This document shows, one piece after another, positions 26,273 to 35,256 of a stretch of DNA of 64,000 nucleotides. Position numbers and translations under genes: made by a program. Source of the DNA: Hymenobacter fodinae. Its GTDB lineage: Bacteria; Bacteroidota; Bacteroidia; Cytophagales; Hymenobacteraceae. The first letter of the stretch is position 1; every line of letters begins with the position of its first letter. The notes beneath the pieces are model-generated. The model was given only the letters and a program-made list of their open reading frames with translations, searched no databases and was not told the origin of the DNA. Where the stretch lies: contig NZ_SRLA01000003.1 of the NCBI RefSeq assembly GCF_004745825.1, forward strand, positions 434,001-498,000, given 5' to 3'.

Positions 26273-27259
26273 ATGAAAAAGACTTCTCTTCGCGGCGCTA
26301 CCGTTGTTATCACGGGCGCCTCCAGTGGCATTGGTCGGGCTACGGCTCTTTCCTTTGCCCGCCAAGGTGCTACCCTAGTACTTGCCGCACGCCGCACCAA
26401 AGTATTGACTGAAGTAGCCATTGAGTGCGAACGGGCTGGGGCAGCGCGGGCGAAGGCCGTGCCCACCGATGTAACGGATGCCGCCGCTGTGCAGCACCTG
26501 GTAGAGGTAGCCCAGCATTTTGGCGCCGGCCACATTGATATTTGGGTAAATAATGCAGGCAGCGGGGCCGTGGGTCGTTTTGAGGAAGTCCCCCTGGAAG
26601 CGCACGAGCAGGTAATTCGGCTGAACTTGCTAGGATACCTCTACGGCGCGCATGCCGTGCTGCCATACTTCCGGCAGCAGCGCTGGGGCACCATTATCAA
26701 TGTAATTTCGCTGGGGGCCTGGTTGCCGGAGCCTTACACTGCTTCTTATAGCGCCAGCAAATACGGCTTGCGCGGCCTGATGGACACGTTGCGGGCTGAG
26801 TTGAGCAATGAGCCTCACATTCACGTCTGCGATGTGCATCCCTCCTACATTGATACGCCGGGCTTTCAGCACGGAGCCAACTACATGGGCCGGGTAATCA
26901 AGCCCGCCCCACCGGTATTTCCCACGCAAAAAGTAGCCGACGCAATTCTGGCAGTAGCTCAGCACCCCCGCCCTACAACCATGGTAGGCTGGCCAGCATA
27001 CGCCATGCGCTGGTCGTACGCCCTGGCTCCGGGCCTGGTCGGGCGCCTGAGTCGCCGCCTGTTCGATACGTACTTCAAACAGGCAGAACCCGCGCCAGTT
27101 TCCGAAAACAGCCTGTTTGAACCCCGGGCTGCTCCGTACGGCAACAATATCTCGGGGGGCTGGCGCCGCTCACCTAAAACAAGTACCGGCCCCTGGCTGA
27201 GTGCTGCCGTAGCAGCAGGTGTAACGCTAGGCCTGCTTGCCTGGCAGCGAAAGGGCTGA
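26273..27259 (+). CDS. SDR family oxidoreductase with C-terminal hydrophobic tail
   Basis: A 328-residue classical short-chain dehydrogenase. GASSGIGRA (residues 15-23) binds the coenzyme; NNAGSG and SYSASKYGLRG with the catalytic Tyr and Lys follow. The last ~60 residues leave the SDR core, carry a Pro/Arg-rich linker and end in a short hydrophobic helix (AAVAAGVTLGLLAWQ), which may attach the enzyme to the membrane. It follows another SDR gene by 127 bases, but the two are not close in sequence. Confidence 0.88.
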   Translation: MKKTSLRGATVVITGASSGIGRATALSFARQGATLVLAARRTKVLTEVAIECERAGAARAKAVPTDVTDAAAVQHLVEVAQHFGAGHIDIWVNNAGSGAVGRFEEVPLEAHEQVIRLNLLGYLYGAHAVLPYFRQQRWGTIINVISLGAWLPEPYTASYSASKYGLRGLMDTLRAELSNEPHIHVCDVHPSYIDTPGFQHGANYMGRVIKPAPPVFPTQKVADAILAVAQHPRPTTMVGWPAYAMRWSYALAPGLVGRLSRRLFDTYFKQAEPAPVSENSLFEPRAAPYGNNISGGWRRSPKTSTGPWLSAAVAAGVTLGLLAWQRKG

Positions 27260-27878
27260 GAAGCCAACATACAGCCACCTTCAGCCCAAAGTGTGAAAGA
27301 CACGGGCCCGTAGTTAGGCCAGTAGCTGCCACCTACAAATAGCGCAGTTCAAGCAGCTTCTCCCTACCAATGCATACCGCTCCAGTAAGTCACCCGGTGG
27401 CTTGCTGGAGCGGTAATGTTATTCCATAGTCATTTTGAAATCAAAAGTCTAATGGCAGACCTGCTACTGAGCATATTAAAAGCAAAGAATCAGCAGTTTA
27501 GCTCTGGTTGCACTTTGGTGAATGCCTACGCCAGCAAACTTTTAGCTTTTTACATAGCAATTACTTAATATTAAATAGCGTTTTGTTAGGCAGTAGACTG
27601 GCGTTGAGCACTTATCATCATCTTGCTCTCATCTAGATGCTTAACTTGGCTAACATATTTGCGTGGCCTACTGCCAAATGGCCTACTTAGATGCGGCAGC
27701 CGGGGATCATATCTGAATAGCTACTTTCCCATTCTAGGCCACTTTGCACGTTGCCTGGTCCCTAGCAAGTGCTACCTGCACCTAATCTGCGCCCTGCCCT
27801 TCCATCCTGTCTCCCCCTCCTCAAATCTGCTTCGCAACCCTCCTCATTTCACAGGACTGAGCGCCAGATTTTCCAGCT
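27260..27878. other. Long intergenic region before the polysaccharide locus
   Basis: About 620 bases without a supported gene. It contains the hairpin at 27376-27414 and one CTAGGCC word near 27735. Composition falls toward AT here, marking the left edge of the glycosyltransferase region. I see no RNA gene. Confidence 0.5.
27376..27414. terminator. Strong hairpin, probable terminator
   Basis: A ten-base perfect stem ACCGCTCCAG/CTGGAGCGGT with partial pairing inside the 19-base loop. It is followed only by AATGTTATT rather than a T-run, so it may be a terminator helper or a processed 3' end. Confidence 0.5.
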
Positions 27879-29060
27879 ATGAATTTTGTTTTTGTCAGTT
27901 TACAGCGCATCAATACCGACCGCGAATCGACCTCTACCAACCTGGCGCGAGAACTGGCCCGGCAGAACCACAACGTGCTGTACGTTAATTCTCCCGTCAA
28001 CCGCAAAGATTATTTCTTTACGCCAGAGTCGCCGTTTGTAGCCGCGCATTTGCATGCCATCAAGTCTAAGGCCACCCCGTTGCAGGAGTTGGCCCCGCAC
28101 TTGTGGGTGCTCTACCCCACGCAGCCCCTCGACTCCTTCAATTGGGTTCCGTTTACAAAGCTATTCTTGTGGCTAATTAAGTTTAATAATCAGCGTTTTG
28201 GCCACGAGATTCAGAAGGCCACGCAAGACTTGGGCTTCGATGAGTTTATCCTGGTAAACGACAAAGACATCTTTCGCAGCTTCTACCTGAAGGAGATTCT
28301 GCGGCCCCGCCACTACGTGTACATGGACCGTGACTACACCGTGGGGGCGCCCTACTGGCTCCGGCACGGCCCTAGCCTAGAGCCCGCGCTCATGCGCAAA
28401 GCCGACGCCGTAGTGTGCAACTCCCTCGACTTCACCAAGCGGGCTCAGGTGTACAACCCGCACAGTTTTTATATTGGGAATGGGTTTGACGTAGCGCAGT
28501 TTAATATTTCGCACTCCGCACCCGTGCCTGAAGACCTGAAGTCGATACCAGAGCCGCGGATTGGGTATGTGGGTGCGCTCATCACTCTGCGCCTCGACCT
28601 AAACTTACTCATTGAAATAGCCCGCGCCCGGCCAACTTGGAGCTTCGTGCTGATTGGTGCCGAAGACGACGCCTTTGCCCAGAGCACCTTGCATCATCTA
28701 CCCAATGTGTTCTTTCTGGGCTATAAGCATACTCGGGAGGTCCCGGCCTACCTGCTGCATTTTGATGTGTGCATTAACCCGCAGGTGCTCAATGATTTCA
28801 CCCGCAGTAATTTCCCACTCAAGATTCTCGAATACCTAGCCTTAGGCAAACCCGTAGTGGCCACCGAAACCAATACCATGAATGAGGTATTTGCGGATCA
28901 CACGTACTTGGCCACCGGCGCAACCGAATACCTGGTGCAGATTGAAAAAGCGCTAGCAGAAAATACCAGCGCCCTGGCTCAGGAGCGGGTGGCCTACGCC
29001 GAAAAGTTTAGCTGGGAACACATTGCCAAGCTGTTTATTACGCACTTGCAAACGCTCTAG
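27879..29060 (+). CDS. Glycosyltransferase (GT-B fold, group 1-like)
   Basis: A 393-residue GT-B glycosyltransferase. The N-terminal half holds the acceptor-binding Rossmann domain (FVSLQRINTDRESTSTNLAREL). The C-terminal half has the donor-binding domain with RIGYVGALITLRLDL, FFLGYKHTREVPAYL and FPLKILEYLALGKPVVATE, where the Glu of EYLALGKPVV is the usual nucleotide-sugar contact. It is probably cytoplasmic, transferring a sugar during surface-polysaccharide assembly. It is the first gene of the polysaccharide region and stands apart from the next co-oriented gene. Confidence 0.85.
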   Translation: MNFVFVSLQRINTDRESTSTNLARELARQNHNVLYVNSPVNRKDYFFTPESPFVAAHLHAIKSKATPLQELAPHLWVLYPTQPLDSFNWVPFTKLFLWLIKFNNQRFGHEIQKATQDLGFDEFILVNDKDIFRSFYLKEILRPRHYVYMDRDYTVGAPYWLRHGPSLEPALMRKADAVVCNSLDFTKRAQVYNPHSFYIGNGFDVAQFNISHSAPVPEDLKSIPEPRIGYVGALITLRLDLNLLIEIARARPTWSFVLIGAEDDAFAQSTLHHLPNVFFLGYKHTREVPAYLLHFDVCINPQVLNDFTRSNFPLKILEYLALGKPVVATETNTMNEVFADHTYLATGATEYLVQIEKALAENTSALAQERVAYAEKFSWEHIAKLFITHLQTL

Positions 29061-29123
29061 GCCACCGGACCAGAGCCGGCCGGAGGCTTTACCACGTGCC
29101 CACTTACAAGGGCACACATTGCG

Positions 29124-30080
29124 TTAGTAATGCCGCTCTACGTATGTAAACAGTTCTGCTTCGGTTTTAGCGTGGTATATCTCGGCGCCTGAAAGCTTAG
29201 GGAAGATGGTAGTAAACTCCTGCAGGGCATGCTCTACGCCCCGCTTCGAAAAAATAATATTCTTCCCGCCAAAGTAGCTGGCCAGCGTAGCCGTGCCGCC
29301 ATGCACCGAAATAAAGGCGGATGCATTAGCGTACACGAGCAATTGAAAATGATTGAAACTGGTGACCGAAGCCCGATGCTGCTGGTACAAATCTTCCATC
29401 AGAAGCACTTCCGGGTGGTGCGCTCGTAGCCACGCGTGCTCATTGAGCTCCAGTATCTCACTGTTATCGAGTACAATACTGGAAGCCGACGGACGATTGT
29501 ACAGTATTTTATATTTTCCGGAGAGAGCAGTAATTATTCTATCCAGCAGCTCTATGCTAAAATAATTTATCGGGGGCTGCCCCCATTCGATATTAAACTT
29601 ATTGGCTATAATCAGCACCGGTTTCTCATACACGAACACCGCATTTTGGTACTTGGCCTTCAGAGGCACGGGCATCCACTTACGGTAGTCGAAGGAGTTG
29701 CAGTGCGTCATGTTAGGAACCTCGTAGCTTTCGTCATTAGATTCCCACTCCCGCTGCTCAAACTTCTCTTCGTGGTCGGGGCTGAAGTAATACAGCTCCC
29801 GGGTGTTTTTGCACGAGGCCGTGCGTAGCAGCGTACCGTTTTGGTAATGCCAATAAGCGAAAGGCAGCACAAACAACAGCTCCTGCTGAAACTCGCCGTG
29901 ATACTCAATTACCTTGTAAGGCTCTCTTGTTACGGTGTCTTGGATCAGGTATTTCGTCTGCAGCAGTCGCGCGTAGTAGTTGTCACGAATGAAATAGTGG
30001 TTGTCGCCGCTTACCTGCCGGTTTTTAAGAATGGAGTACAGCCGCAGCAACTTAATAAGTAATCCGTGCATTGCTGACAA
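29124..30080 (-). CDS. Unknown protein in polysaccharide locus, possible glycosyltransferase
   Basis: A 318-residue protein I cannot assign. It begins with a hydrophobic/amphipathic segment (HGLLIKLLRLYSILK). The C-terminal part contains VLIIANKFNIEWGQPP, a KYKILYNRP strand and SAFISVHGGTATLASYFGG followed by a KNIIFSKRG strand. This resembles the nucleotide-binding end of GT-B enzymes (compare HGG...P..FG patterns). It lies alone on the minus strand between glycosyltransferase genes. Either the Met at 30080 or the one three codons later may be the start. Confidence 0.6.
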   Translation of the reverse strand: MSAMHGLLIKLLRLYSILKNRQVSGDNHYFIRDNYYARLLQTKYLIQDTVTREPYKVIEYHGEFQQELLFVLPFAYWHYQNGTLLRTASCKNTRELYYFSPDHEEKFEQREWESNDESYEVPNMTHCNSFDYRKWMPVPLKAKYQNAVFVYEKPVLIIANKFNIEWGQPPINYFSIELLDRIITALSGKYKILYNRPSASSIVLDNSEILELNEHAWLRAHHPEVLLMEDLYQQHRASVTSFNHFQLLVYANASAFISVHGGTATLASYFGGKNIIFSKRGVEHALQEFTTIFPKLSGAEIYHAKTEAELFTYVERHY

Positions 30081-30360
30081 GTTAGCAGCTATAACGCATC
30101 CGTGCCATTTCAGGCTCTAGATAATAAGTTGCGCTTGACGCTTTAGCCATTTGAATGTCGACGGGAAAGGTATAAATCCTTTCTAAACCTATCATATCTT
30201 TAATTATATTGCAAGATAAAGTTTGCAAAATGCAAATGTTAGTTTGTTACATCAGAACTAACTGAAGAGTTGTTAGCTGTTTTTTTGTCCTCAACGGCGC
30301 AATTAGCTTTCGGTCAATTGCTGCTTTTGTGTCCTCCTGCCTCTGCCAGATACCGTCACT

Positions 30361-31341
30361 ATGTCCCGCATACCCTTATCGCCGCCCATTATAGCACCTG
30401 TAGCTATATCTGGGCCTCGTCCTCTTTGGTCTGTGATGATTCCGGTGTATAACTGCGCTAGCTTTCTACCGGAGGCTATGCATAGCGTGTTGCAGCAACA
30501 GCTACCAGAGCATCTCATGCAAATTGAAGTAGTAGACGATGCTAGCACTGACGCTGATGTAGAGGCAATCGTTGCTAGCATCGGCCAGGGCCGAGTACAG
30601 TATTACCGCCAGCCTGAAAATATAGGGAGCCTGCACAATTTTGCAACCAGTATCAGTCGGGCCCGCGGCCAGCTCGTTCACCTGCTACACGGCGACGATC
30701 GAGTTCGTCCAGGTTATTACCAAGAAATAGGTACCCTCTTTGAGCGTTACCCTGAAATAGGGGCGGCATACTGCCGATTTGGCTACATCGACGAGCGCGG
30801 TCAACTCAAGTACAATCAGGCTTTGGAGATATCTCAGGCCGGCATACTACCTGACTACTTGCTCCAAATTAGCGAGCGTAATCGTATCCAATATGCTTGT
30901 ATCACTGTTAAACGCGCAACATACGAGCAGATAGGAAGCTTTTATGGTACCACGTATGGTGAAGATTGGGAAATGTGGGTTCGGATCGCGCGGCATTTTC
31001 CTATTGCTTATACCCCAAGCATATTAGCTGACTATCGACATCACGTTAGCTCTATTTCCGGCAGTAAACATATGCGTGGTGAGTATTTAGTGGACTTGCT
31101 AACAATTATGCAGAACATTCAACAACACCTACCACCTTCACAACGAAAAACTCTTCTAAAGCGCTCGAAAAAATTTTATAGTCATTACGCCATTCGACAA
31201 GCAAACAACCTATGGCATTTACGACACGACAGGAACTCAACACTTAACCACGTTCGGCAGGCATTGCTCCTGCATCAGGACCTCAGCTTGTACGTACAGG
31301 TTCTGAAGTTGCTGATTAAGGTGGTCATCAATAAACATTAG
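30361..31341 (+). CDS. Glycosyltransferase family 2, first of a tandem pair
   Basis: A 326-residue GT-A (family 2) glycosyltransferase. After a Pro-rich start the nucleotide-sugar domain begins at PLWSVMIPVYNCASFL, with VVDDASTDADV and the metal-binding LLHGDDRVRPGYY (DXD-like). A later YGEDWEMWVR segment supplies the probable catalytic acidic residues. It is closely related to the next gene (31403): both share MQIEVVDD, STDADV and YGEDWEMW blocks. The pair probably arose by duplication and adds two sugars to a surface polysaccharide. Confidence 0.9.
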   Translation: MSRIPLSPPIIAPVAISGPRPLWSVMIPVYNCASFLPEAMHSVLQQQLPEHLMQIEVVDDASTDADVEAIVASIGQGRVQYYRQPENIGSLHNFATSISRARGQLVHLLHGDDRVRPGYYQEIGTLFERYPEIGAAYCRFGYIDERGQLKYNQALEISQAGILPDYLLQISERNRIQYACITVKRATYEQIGSFYGTTYGEDWEMWVRIARHFPIAYTPSILADYRHHVSSISGSKHMRGEYLVDLLTIMQNIQQHLPPSQRKTLLKRSKKFYSHYAIRQANNLWHLRHDRNSTLNHVRQALLLHQDLSLYVQVLKLLIKVVINKH

Positions 31342-31402
31342 CCATTAGATCGGTTGGTGACCATTATTACTCGTGCACCTCTATCTAATACTTTGCTTTA
31401 GT

Positions 31403-32380
31403 ATGGAAAGAACACCCCAGTCTCCCCCTCTTATCCAGCCGTTGCCACCTAGTATTAATCAGCCTCTGTGGTCAGTGATGATACCCAGCTACAACTGCTC
31501 GTCTTACCTAGAGGTAGCGCTGAGGAGCGTGTTACAACAAGCCCCCAGCGCTGAGAAGATGCAAATTGAAGTAGTAGATGATTGCAGCACTGATGCCGAT
31601 GTAAGCTCCTTAGTAGCGGAGTTAGGCCAGGGACGGGTGCTTTTTTTCAGGCAAGAGCAGAACGTAGGCAGTTTACGCAATTTTGAAACCTGCATAAACC
31701 GTGCTCAAGGACAGCTCGTACACATCTTGCACGGTGACGATTTTGTGGCTGAGGGGTTCTACGCTGAGCAGGAACAACTCTTTGCCCGTTTTCCTGGGAC
31801 TGGGGCTGCATTTACCAATTTCCTCTACGTAGACGAGCACGGCGATTCTATTCAGGCGCCTCAAGGTTTACTGACTGAACCGGGCATTTTGCCGAATTGG
31901 GTTACTACGCTGGCTCAGGGGCAACGTGTGCAATTTCCGGCTATGGTAGTAAAAAGAGCCGTATATGAGCACCTAGGCAGTTTTTACGGAGTGCATTACG
32001 GTGAAGATTGGGAAATGTGGACGCGAATAGCGGCAAGTTATCCAGTAGCACACTCGCCCAGAGCATTAGCTATGTACCGGGTGCATACCAACAATATCAC
32101 TAGTACCACCTACTTGAGTGGCCAGTGTATTCGGGATACCAGCATAGTTATTGAATTAATTCAGCAATATCTGCCGAGAGAACAGCGCGCAGATCTGCGA
32201 AATATTTGCCGGCGTAACTATGCTCTTTATTATGCCGAAACGGCCAATAAACTTTACAAGATTACCCGCAACCGTAAAGCAGCCTTAAAACAAGCCTATG
32301 ATGCCCTTCGGCTTGACTTCAACCCTGTTACTTTTAAACTATTTTCCAAACTTTGTATCAAAACCCTTATCCGATACTAA
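31403..32380 (+). CDS. Glycosyltransferase family 2, second of a tandem pair
   Basis: A 325-residue family 2 glycosyltransferase, paralogue of the gene at 30361. It has LWSVMIPSYNCSSYL, VVDDCSTDADV, ILHGDDFVAEGFY and YGEDWEMWTRIA. I start at the ATG at 31403, which aligns with the start of its neighbour; a GTG-initiated extension upstream has no counterpart. Its stop is only 4 bases from the stop of the convergent GT2/methyltransferase gene, with no terminator between them. Confidence 0.9.
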   Translation: MERTPQSPPLIQPLPPSINQPLWSVMIPSYNCSSYLEVALRSVLQQAPSAEKMQIEVVDDCSTDADVSSLVAELGQGRVLFFRQEQNVGSLRNFETCINRAQGQLVHILHGDDFVAEGFYAEQEQLFARFPGTGAAFTNFLYVDEHGDSIQAPQGLLTEPGILPNWVTTLAQGQRVQFPAMVVKRAVYEHLGSFYGVHYGEDWEMWTRIAASYPVAHSPRALAMYRVHTNNITSTTYLSGQCIRDTSIVIELIQQYLPREQRADLRNICRRNYALYYAETANKLYKITRNRKAALKQAYDALRLDFNPVTFKLFSKLCIKTLIRY

Positions 32381-32384
32381 CTAT

Positions 32385-33965
32385 TCAACCCAATCTTCTT
32401 TTTACCACTTTAACTGTATGCATAATCTGATATTCTGGGTCGTAATGGTCTGCTTTATCTGGGTCGACGGTTGACAACGCTAGACCATAGAGGTATGCAA
32501 CTGCCACATATACATTACCTGCAGATTCTATATGCGGCACTTCTTTGATGAAAGCTTTAGCTAACTGACTACGCAGCTCATCGGCTGTGAATGACCAGTA
32601 CCACGATTTTTTCCACTCTCCTTTACCTGGCACAGTTAGCAACAATACTCCATCCGGCTTTAATACTCGGTAGCAATGTCTTAATAACCGGTTAAAATTA
32701 TAAGCCAAGTGTAGAGTGTGCGTAAATATCACGCAGTCGAAGGCAGAGTCTGGAAGCTCTTTGAGAGCTAGGCAATTTCGCTTGTACCAAACTACAGGTG
32801 TGCTAGCAGCAAGCGTCGATATGTTGGGTTGGTTGGTTAGGCTATTTTCTTCTTCCTGATAAGTTGGATCCTGTAAATCGAGCACCATACCTCGCAGACC
32901 AGGAGTAACTCGCTGCCGAAACTGCTCTATATAGCCGCGCTCAACAGGCCAATACAGGTCGTAACCAAACCTTGCCTCAAATGGGACAAAATAAGCTGTT
33001 GCTACAGCCAAAGCTCGATAAAGTCGAGCTAACAGTGGCAAGTGTGGCTGAGGAGGCCAAGATCTGGTCTTGGTTATTGCCTGACAATTATCGGCCTTCG
33101 CGGGCTGATGGTATAACGCATAATGCTGGCCAGTCAGAGGAGCATATTGCTCAAAAAAATGCATTGTTTGCTTAAAACTGGGTAGTTCCCTAGCTGTGAG
33201 CTTAAAATCATCCCCCCCTGCGTAATAAGTAGTCCAGCACTCCATACCCCGCGAATAGCCTTCAATTTCCAGTGGACTTATTATGTGCTGGCGTTGTCGG
33301 TCAAGTACGACTTGCACTCCATTAAGCATCTTTTCGGTGTCCGCTGACATGGAAGCCTGATGAATTCTATAAGCCGCTACTAAAAGCTGATGCTGTAGAA
33401 TAGGGTAGTGCCGAGTTAGATTTAAATACAAGTCATAATCCTCGCAATTGCGTAGGGAAGTGTCAAAGGAAAAAGCGCTTAATGCCCACCGGGTAAACAT
33501 CACGGTGGATATCATACCTATGAAGTTGCCTAACGATAGTAGCCAATAGTACGGGTTGGGTGCTATAGGCATCTTTTTTACCTCCTCAGGCGACCCATCC
33601 ATATAAACACGCTTATGAGAACCTGCTACAAATGCTGCCTGAGGGTGGTTTCTTAGGAATGCCACACCAATATTCAATGCATCTGATAGCAACCAGTCGT
33701 CGGCATCTAAAAATACTAGATATCTACCCCTGCTTCTGGTAATTCCAGTATTGCGAGCAGCAGAAAGCCCTTGATTGTGCTGATAGATGTAGACCACTTC
33801 TGGGTATGTGGCTACTACCTCACGCGTATTATCCGTCGAGCCATCATCAACCACTACAATTTCCTTATACTTATACGTTTGGTTCAAAGCACTTTCAATG
33901 GCATCTGCCAAGAAGTGGCCATAGTTGTAGCACGTAATGATGATGGAAACAACTGGGCGAACCAT
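32385..33965 (-). CDS. GT2 glycosyltransferase fused to methyltransferase-like domain
   Basis: A 526-residue two-domain enzyme. Residues ~1-230 are a family 2 glycosyltransferase (VVSIIITCYNYGHFL, VVDDGSTDNT, LVFLDADDWL). Residues ~330-526 match the class I SAM-methyltransferase-like domain often found in polysaccharide loci: RGMVLDLQDPTYQ, FDCVIFTHTLHLAYNF, YRVLKPDGVLLLTVPGKG and a late AGNVYVAVAYLYGLA. The SAM-binding loop reads LDLQDPT rather than GxGxG, so SAM binding is uncertain, although this variant is usual for the subfamily. It is probably the last gene of the leftward exporter operon. Confidence 0.88.
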   Translation of the reverse strand: MVRPVVSIIITCYNYGHFLADAIESALNQTYKYKEIVVVDDGSTDNTREVVATYPEVVYIYQHNQGLSAARNTGITRSRGRYLVFLDADDWLLSDALNIGVAFLRNHPQAAFVAGSHKRVYMDGSPEEVKKMPIAPNPYYWLLSLGNFIGMISTVMFTRWALSAFSFDTSLRNCEDYDLYLNLTRHYPILQHQLLVAAYRIHQASMSADTEKMLNGVQVVLDRQRQHIISPLEIEGYSRGMECWTTYYAGGDDFKLTARELPSFKQTMHFFEQYAPLTGQHYALYHQPAKADNCQAITKTRSWPPQPHLPLLARLYRALAVATAYFVPFEARFGYDLYWPVERGYIEQFRQRVTPGLRGMVLDLQDPTYQEEENSLTNQPNISTLAASTPVVWYKRNCLALKELPDSAFDCVIFTHTLHLAYNFNRLLRHCYRVLKPDGVLLLTVPGKGEWKKSWYWSFTADELRSQLAKAFIKEVPHIESAGNVYVAVAYLYGLALSTVDPDKADHYDPEYQIMHTVKVVKRRLG

Positions 33966-33972
33966 GATAGGA

Positions 33973-35247
33973 CTATCGGTTGAGTGACTGAGATGGTTGG
34001 TTCCGATGCTTAAAGTAATAGGTCAATCCCGAAACAATCCCTTTTAGCTCAACCCACAGAGTCCGGCTACGAAAAGTAAAGTGCGGAAATCCTGCTCTTA
34101 CTAATGAAGCATAATATTTAGGCAAATACCAATAGATCTGTTTAATATATCCAGAACGTGGATGGTGTTTATACTGAATTAAGGCCGCAGTTGTGAAGCC
34201 GCTCATGTATGTATATATCTGCCGCTTCAAGTCCTTTATCTCACGGCGGTGGGTGTGATATACAACGGCCCTCGGATTATACTGAATAGTATAGCCTCCT
34301 ACCAGAATCCGAAACCACATTTCGGAGTCATCGTTGCAGCCAGCGGCCCCTGGCCCTAGCCGCTCATCAAAAAGGCCCACTTTATTAAAAACCTCCTTAC
34401 GGAAGGCGGTGTTAGCACCTGCTCCAATTTCCCACACGGGTGGGCCAGCAGATTCTACGCGCTTAAAATAGGCTCGGTCGTAAGCAATATCAAGATACCC
34501 TCGGTTAAAGCTCCAGTGCTTCTCAAATATTTGCTGTGCTTCAGTATCTAGCTCAGCAGCAATAATTAGCCCGGTCATAGCAAATACTGATGGGTCGAGG
34601 AAAGTTTCCCACACTCGGTACACCCATTCAGGGTGCACTAACACATCGTCATCGGTGAAGGCGACAATACCCGAGTTGGCATTGTGTATCCCCGCGTTAC
34701 GTGCATAAGAAAGACCTACGGAAGGTTCCATAATGTAGCGGACATCGGGGAAAGATTCGGCTACTTTTTTGGTACTATCATCGGATGGTGCATTATCCAC
34801 TACTATGATTTCGGTGGGCTGGCAAGTCATCCGGTGTAGAGCCTCTATGCACATCTTCAGCGATGATGCTCGGTTACGGGTGCAAATAATTACGGAAACA
34901 GGAGCCTTAGTCGGAATGAACTCTGGAGCCCAGGGCTTTAACAACGCCCCTAACCAGTTACTCCATTGGGCAGTATCAATATCTGCTAGCCATGTCTGCC
35001 ACGGAACTGCATCTACTTGTGCCTTATCAATATAGTTTTCTACTGCAGCTGCTATTGCTTTTGTAACTACGCTAGGCCACTGACTCAAGTCAATTACCTC
35101 GCCTGCCTCAATAAATGAGTGGCCAAGTGCTACATTTTTCCACCAGAATACCAAATAGTTGCCTTGATTTTGACAAACTAAGGCAGGTAGTTGCGGAGCT
35201 TTGTCGAGGTGAATATGCGTGATAGCATATGGAGGGTATGAATGCAT
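33973..35247 (-). CDS. Glycosyltransferase family 2 with N-terminal extension
   Basis: A 424-residue protein with a ~115-residue N-terminal region of unknown function. A family 2 glycosyltransferase domain follows: VSVIICTRNRASSL, IIVVDNAPSDD, GLSYARNAGIHNA, FTDDDVLVHPEW (DXD) and GAAGCNDDSEMWFRI. The architecture is common for rhamnosyl- or galactofuranosyl-like transferases in capsule and O-antigen loci, but the sugar cannot be told. It is 7 bases from the GT2/methyltransferase gene downstream and 9 bases from the Wzt-like gene upstream, so the leftward genes form one operon. Confidence 0.9.
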   Translation of the reverse strand: MHSYPPYAITHIHLDKAPQLPALVCQNQGNYLVFWWKNVALGHSFIEAGEVIDLSQWPSVVTKAIAAAVENYIDKAQVDAVPWQTWLADIDTAQWSNWLGALLKPWAPEFIPTKAPVSVIICTRNRASSLKMCIEALHRMTCQPTEIIVVDNAPSDDSTKKVAESFPDVRYIMEPSVGLSYARNAGIHNANSGIVAFTDDDVLVHPEWVYRVWETFLDPSVFAMTGLIIAAELDTEAQQIFEKHWSFNRGYLDIAYDRAYFKRVESAGPPVWEIGAGANTAFRKEVFNKVGLFDERLGPGAAGCNDDSEMWFRILVGGYTIQYNPRAVVYHTHRREIKDLKRQIYTYMSGFTTAALIQYKHHPRSGYIKQIYWYLPKYYASLVRAGFPHFTFRSRTLWVELKGIVSGLTYYFKHRNQPSQSLNR

Positions 35248-35256
35248 ACTGCTTGC

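Noticed and set aside
27623..27988. Open frame crossing the start of the GT-B glycosyltransferase gene
   Set aside because: It overlaps the certain gene start at 27879 in another frame and its translation has no recognisable motif.
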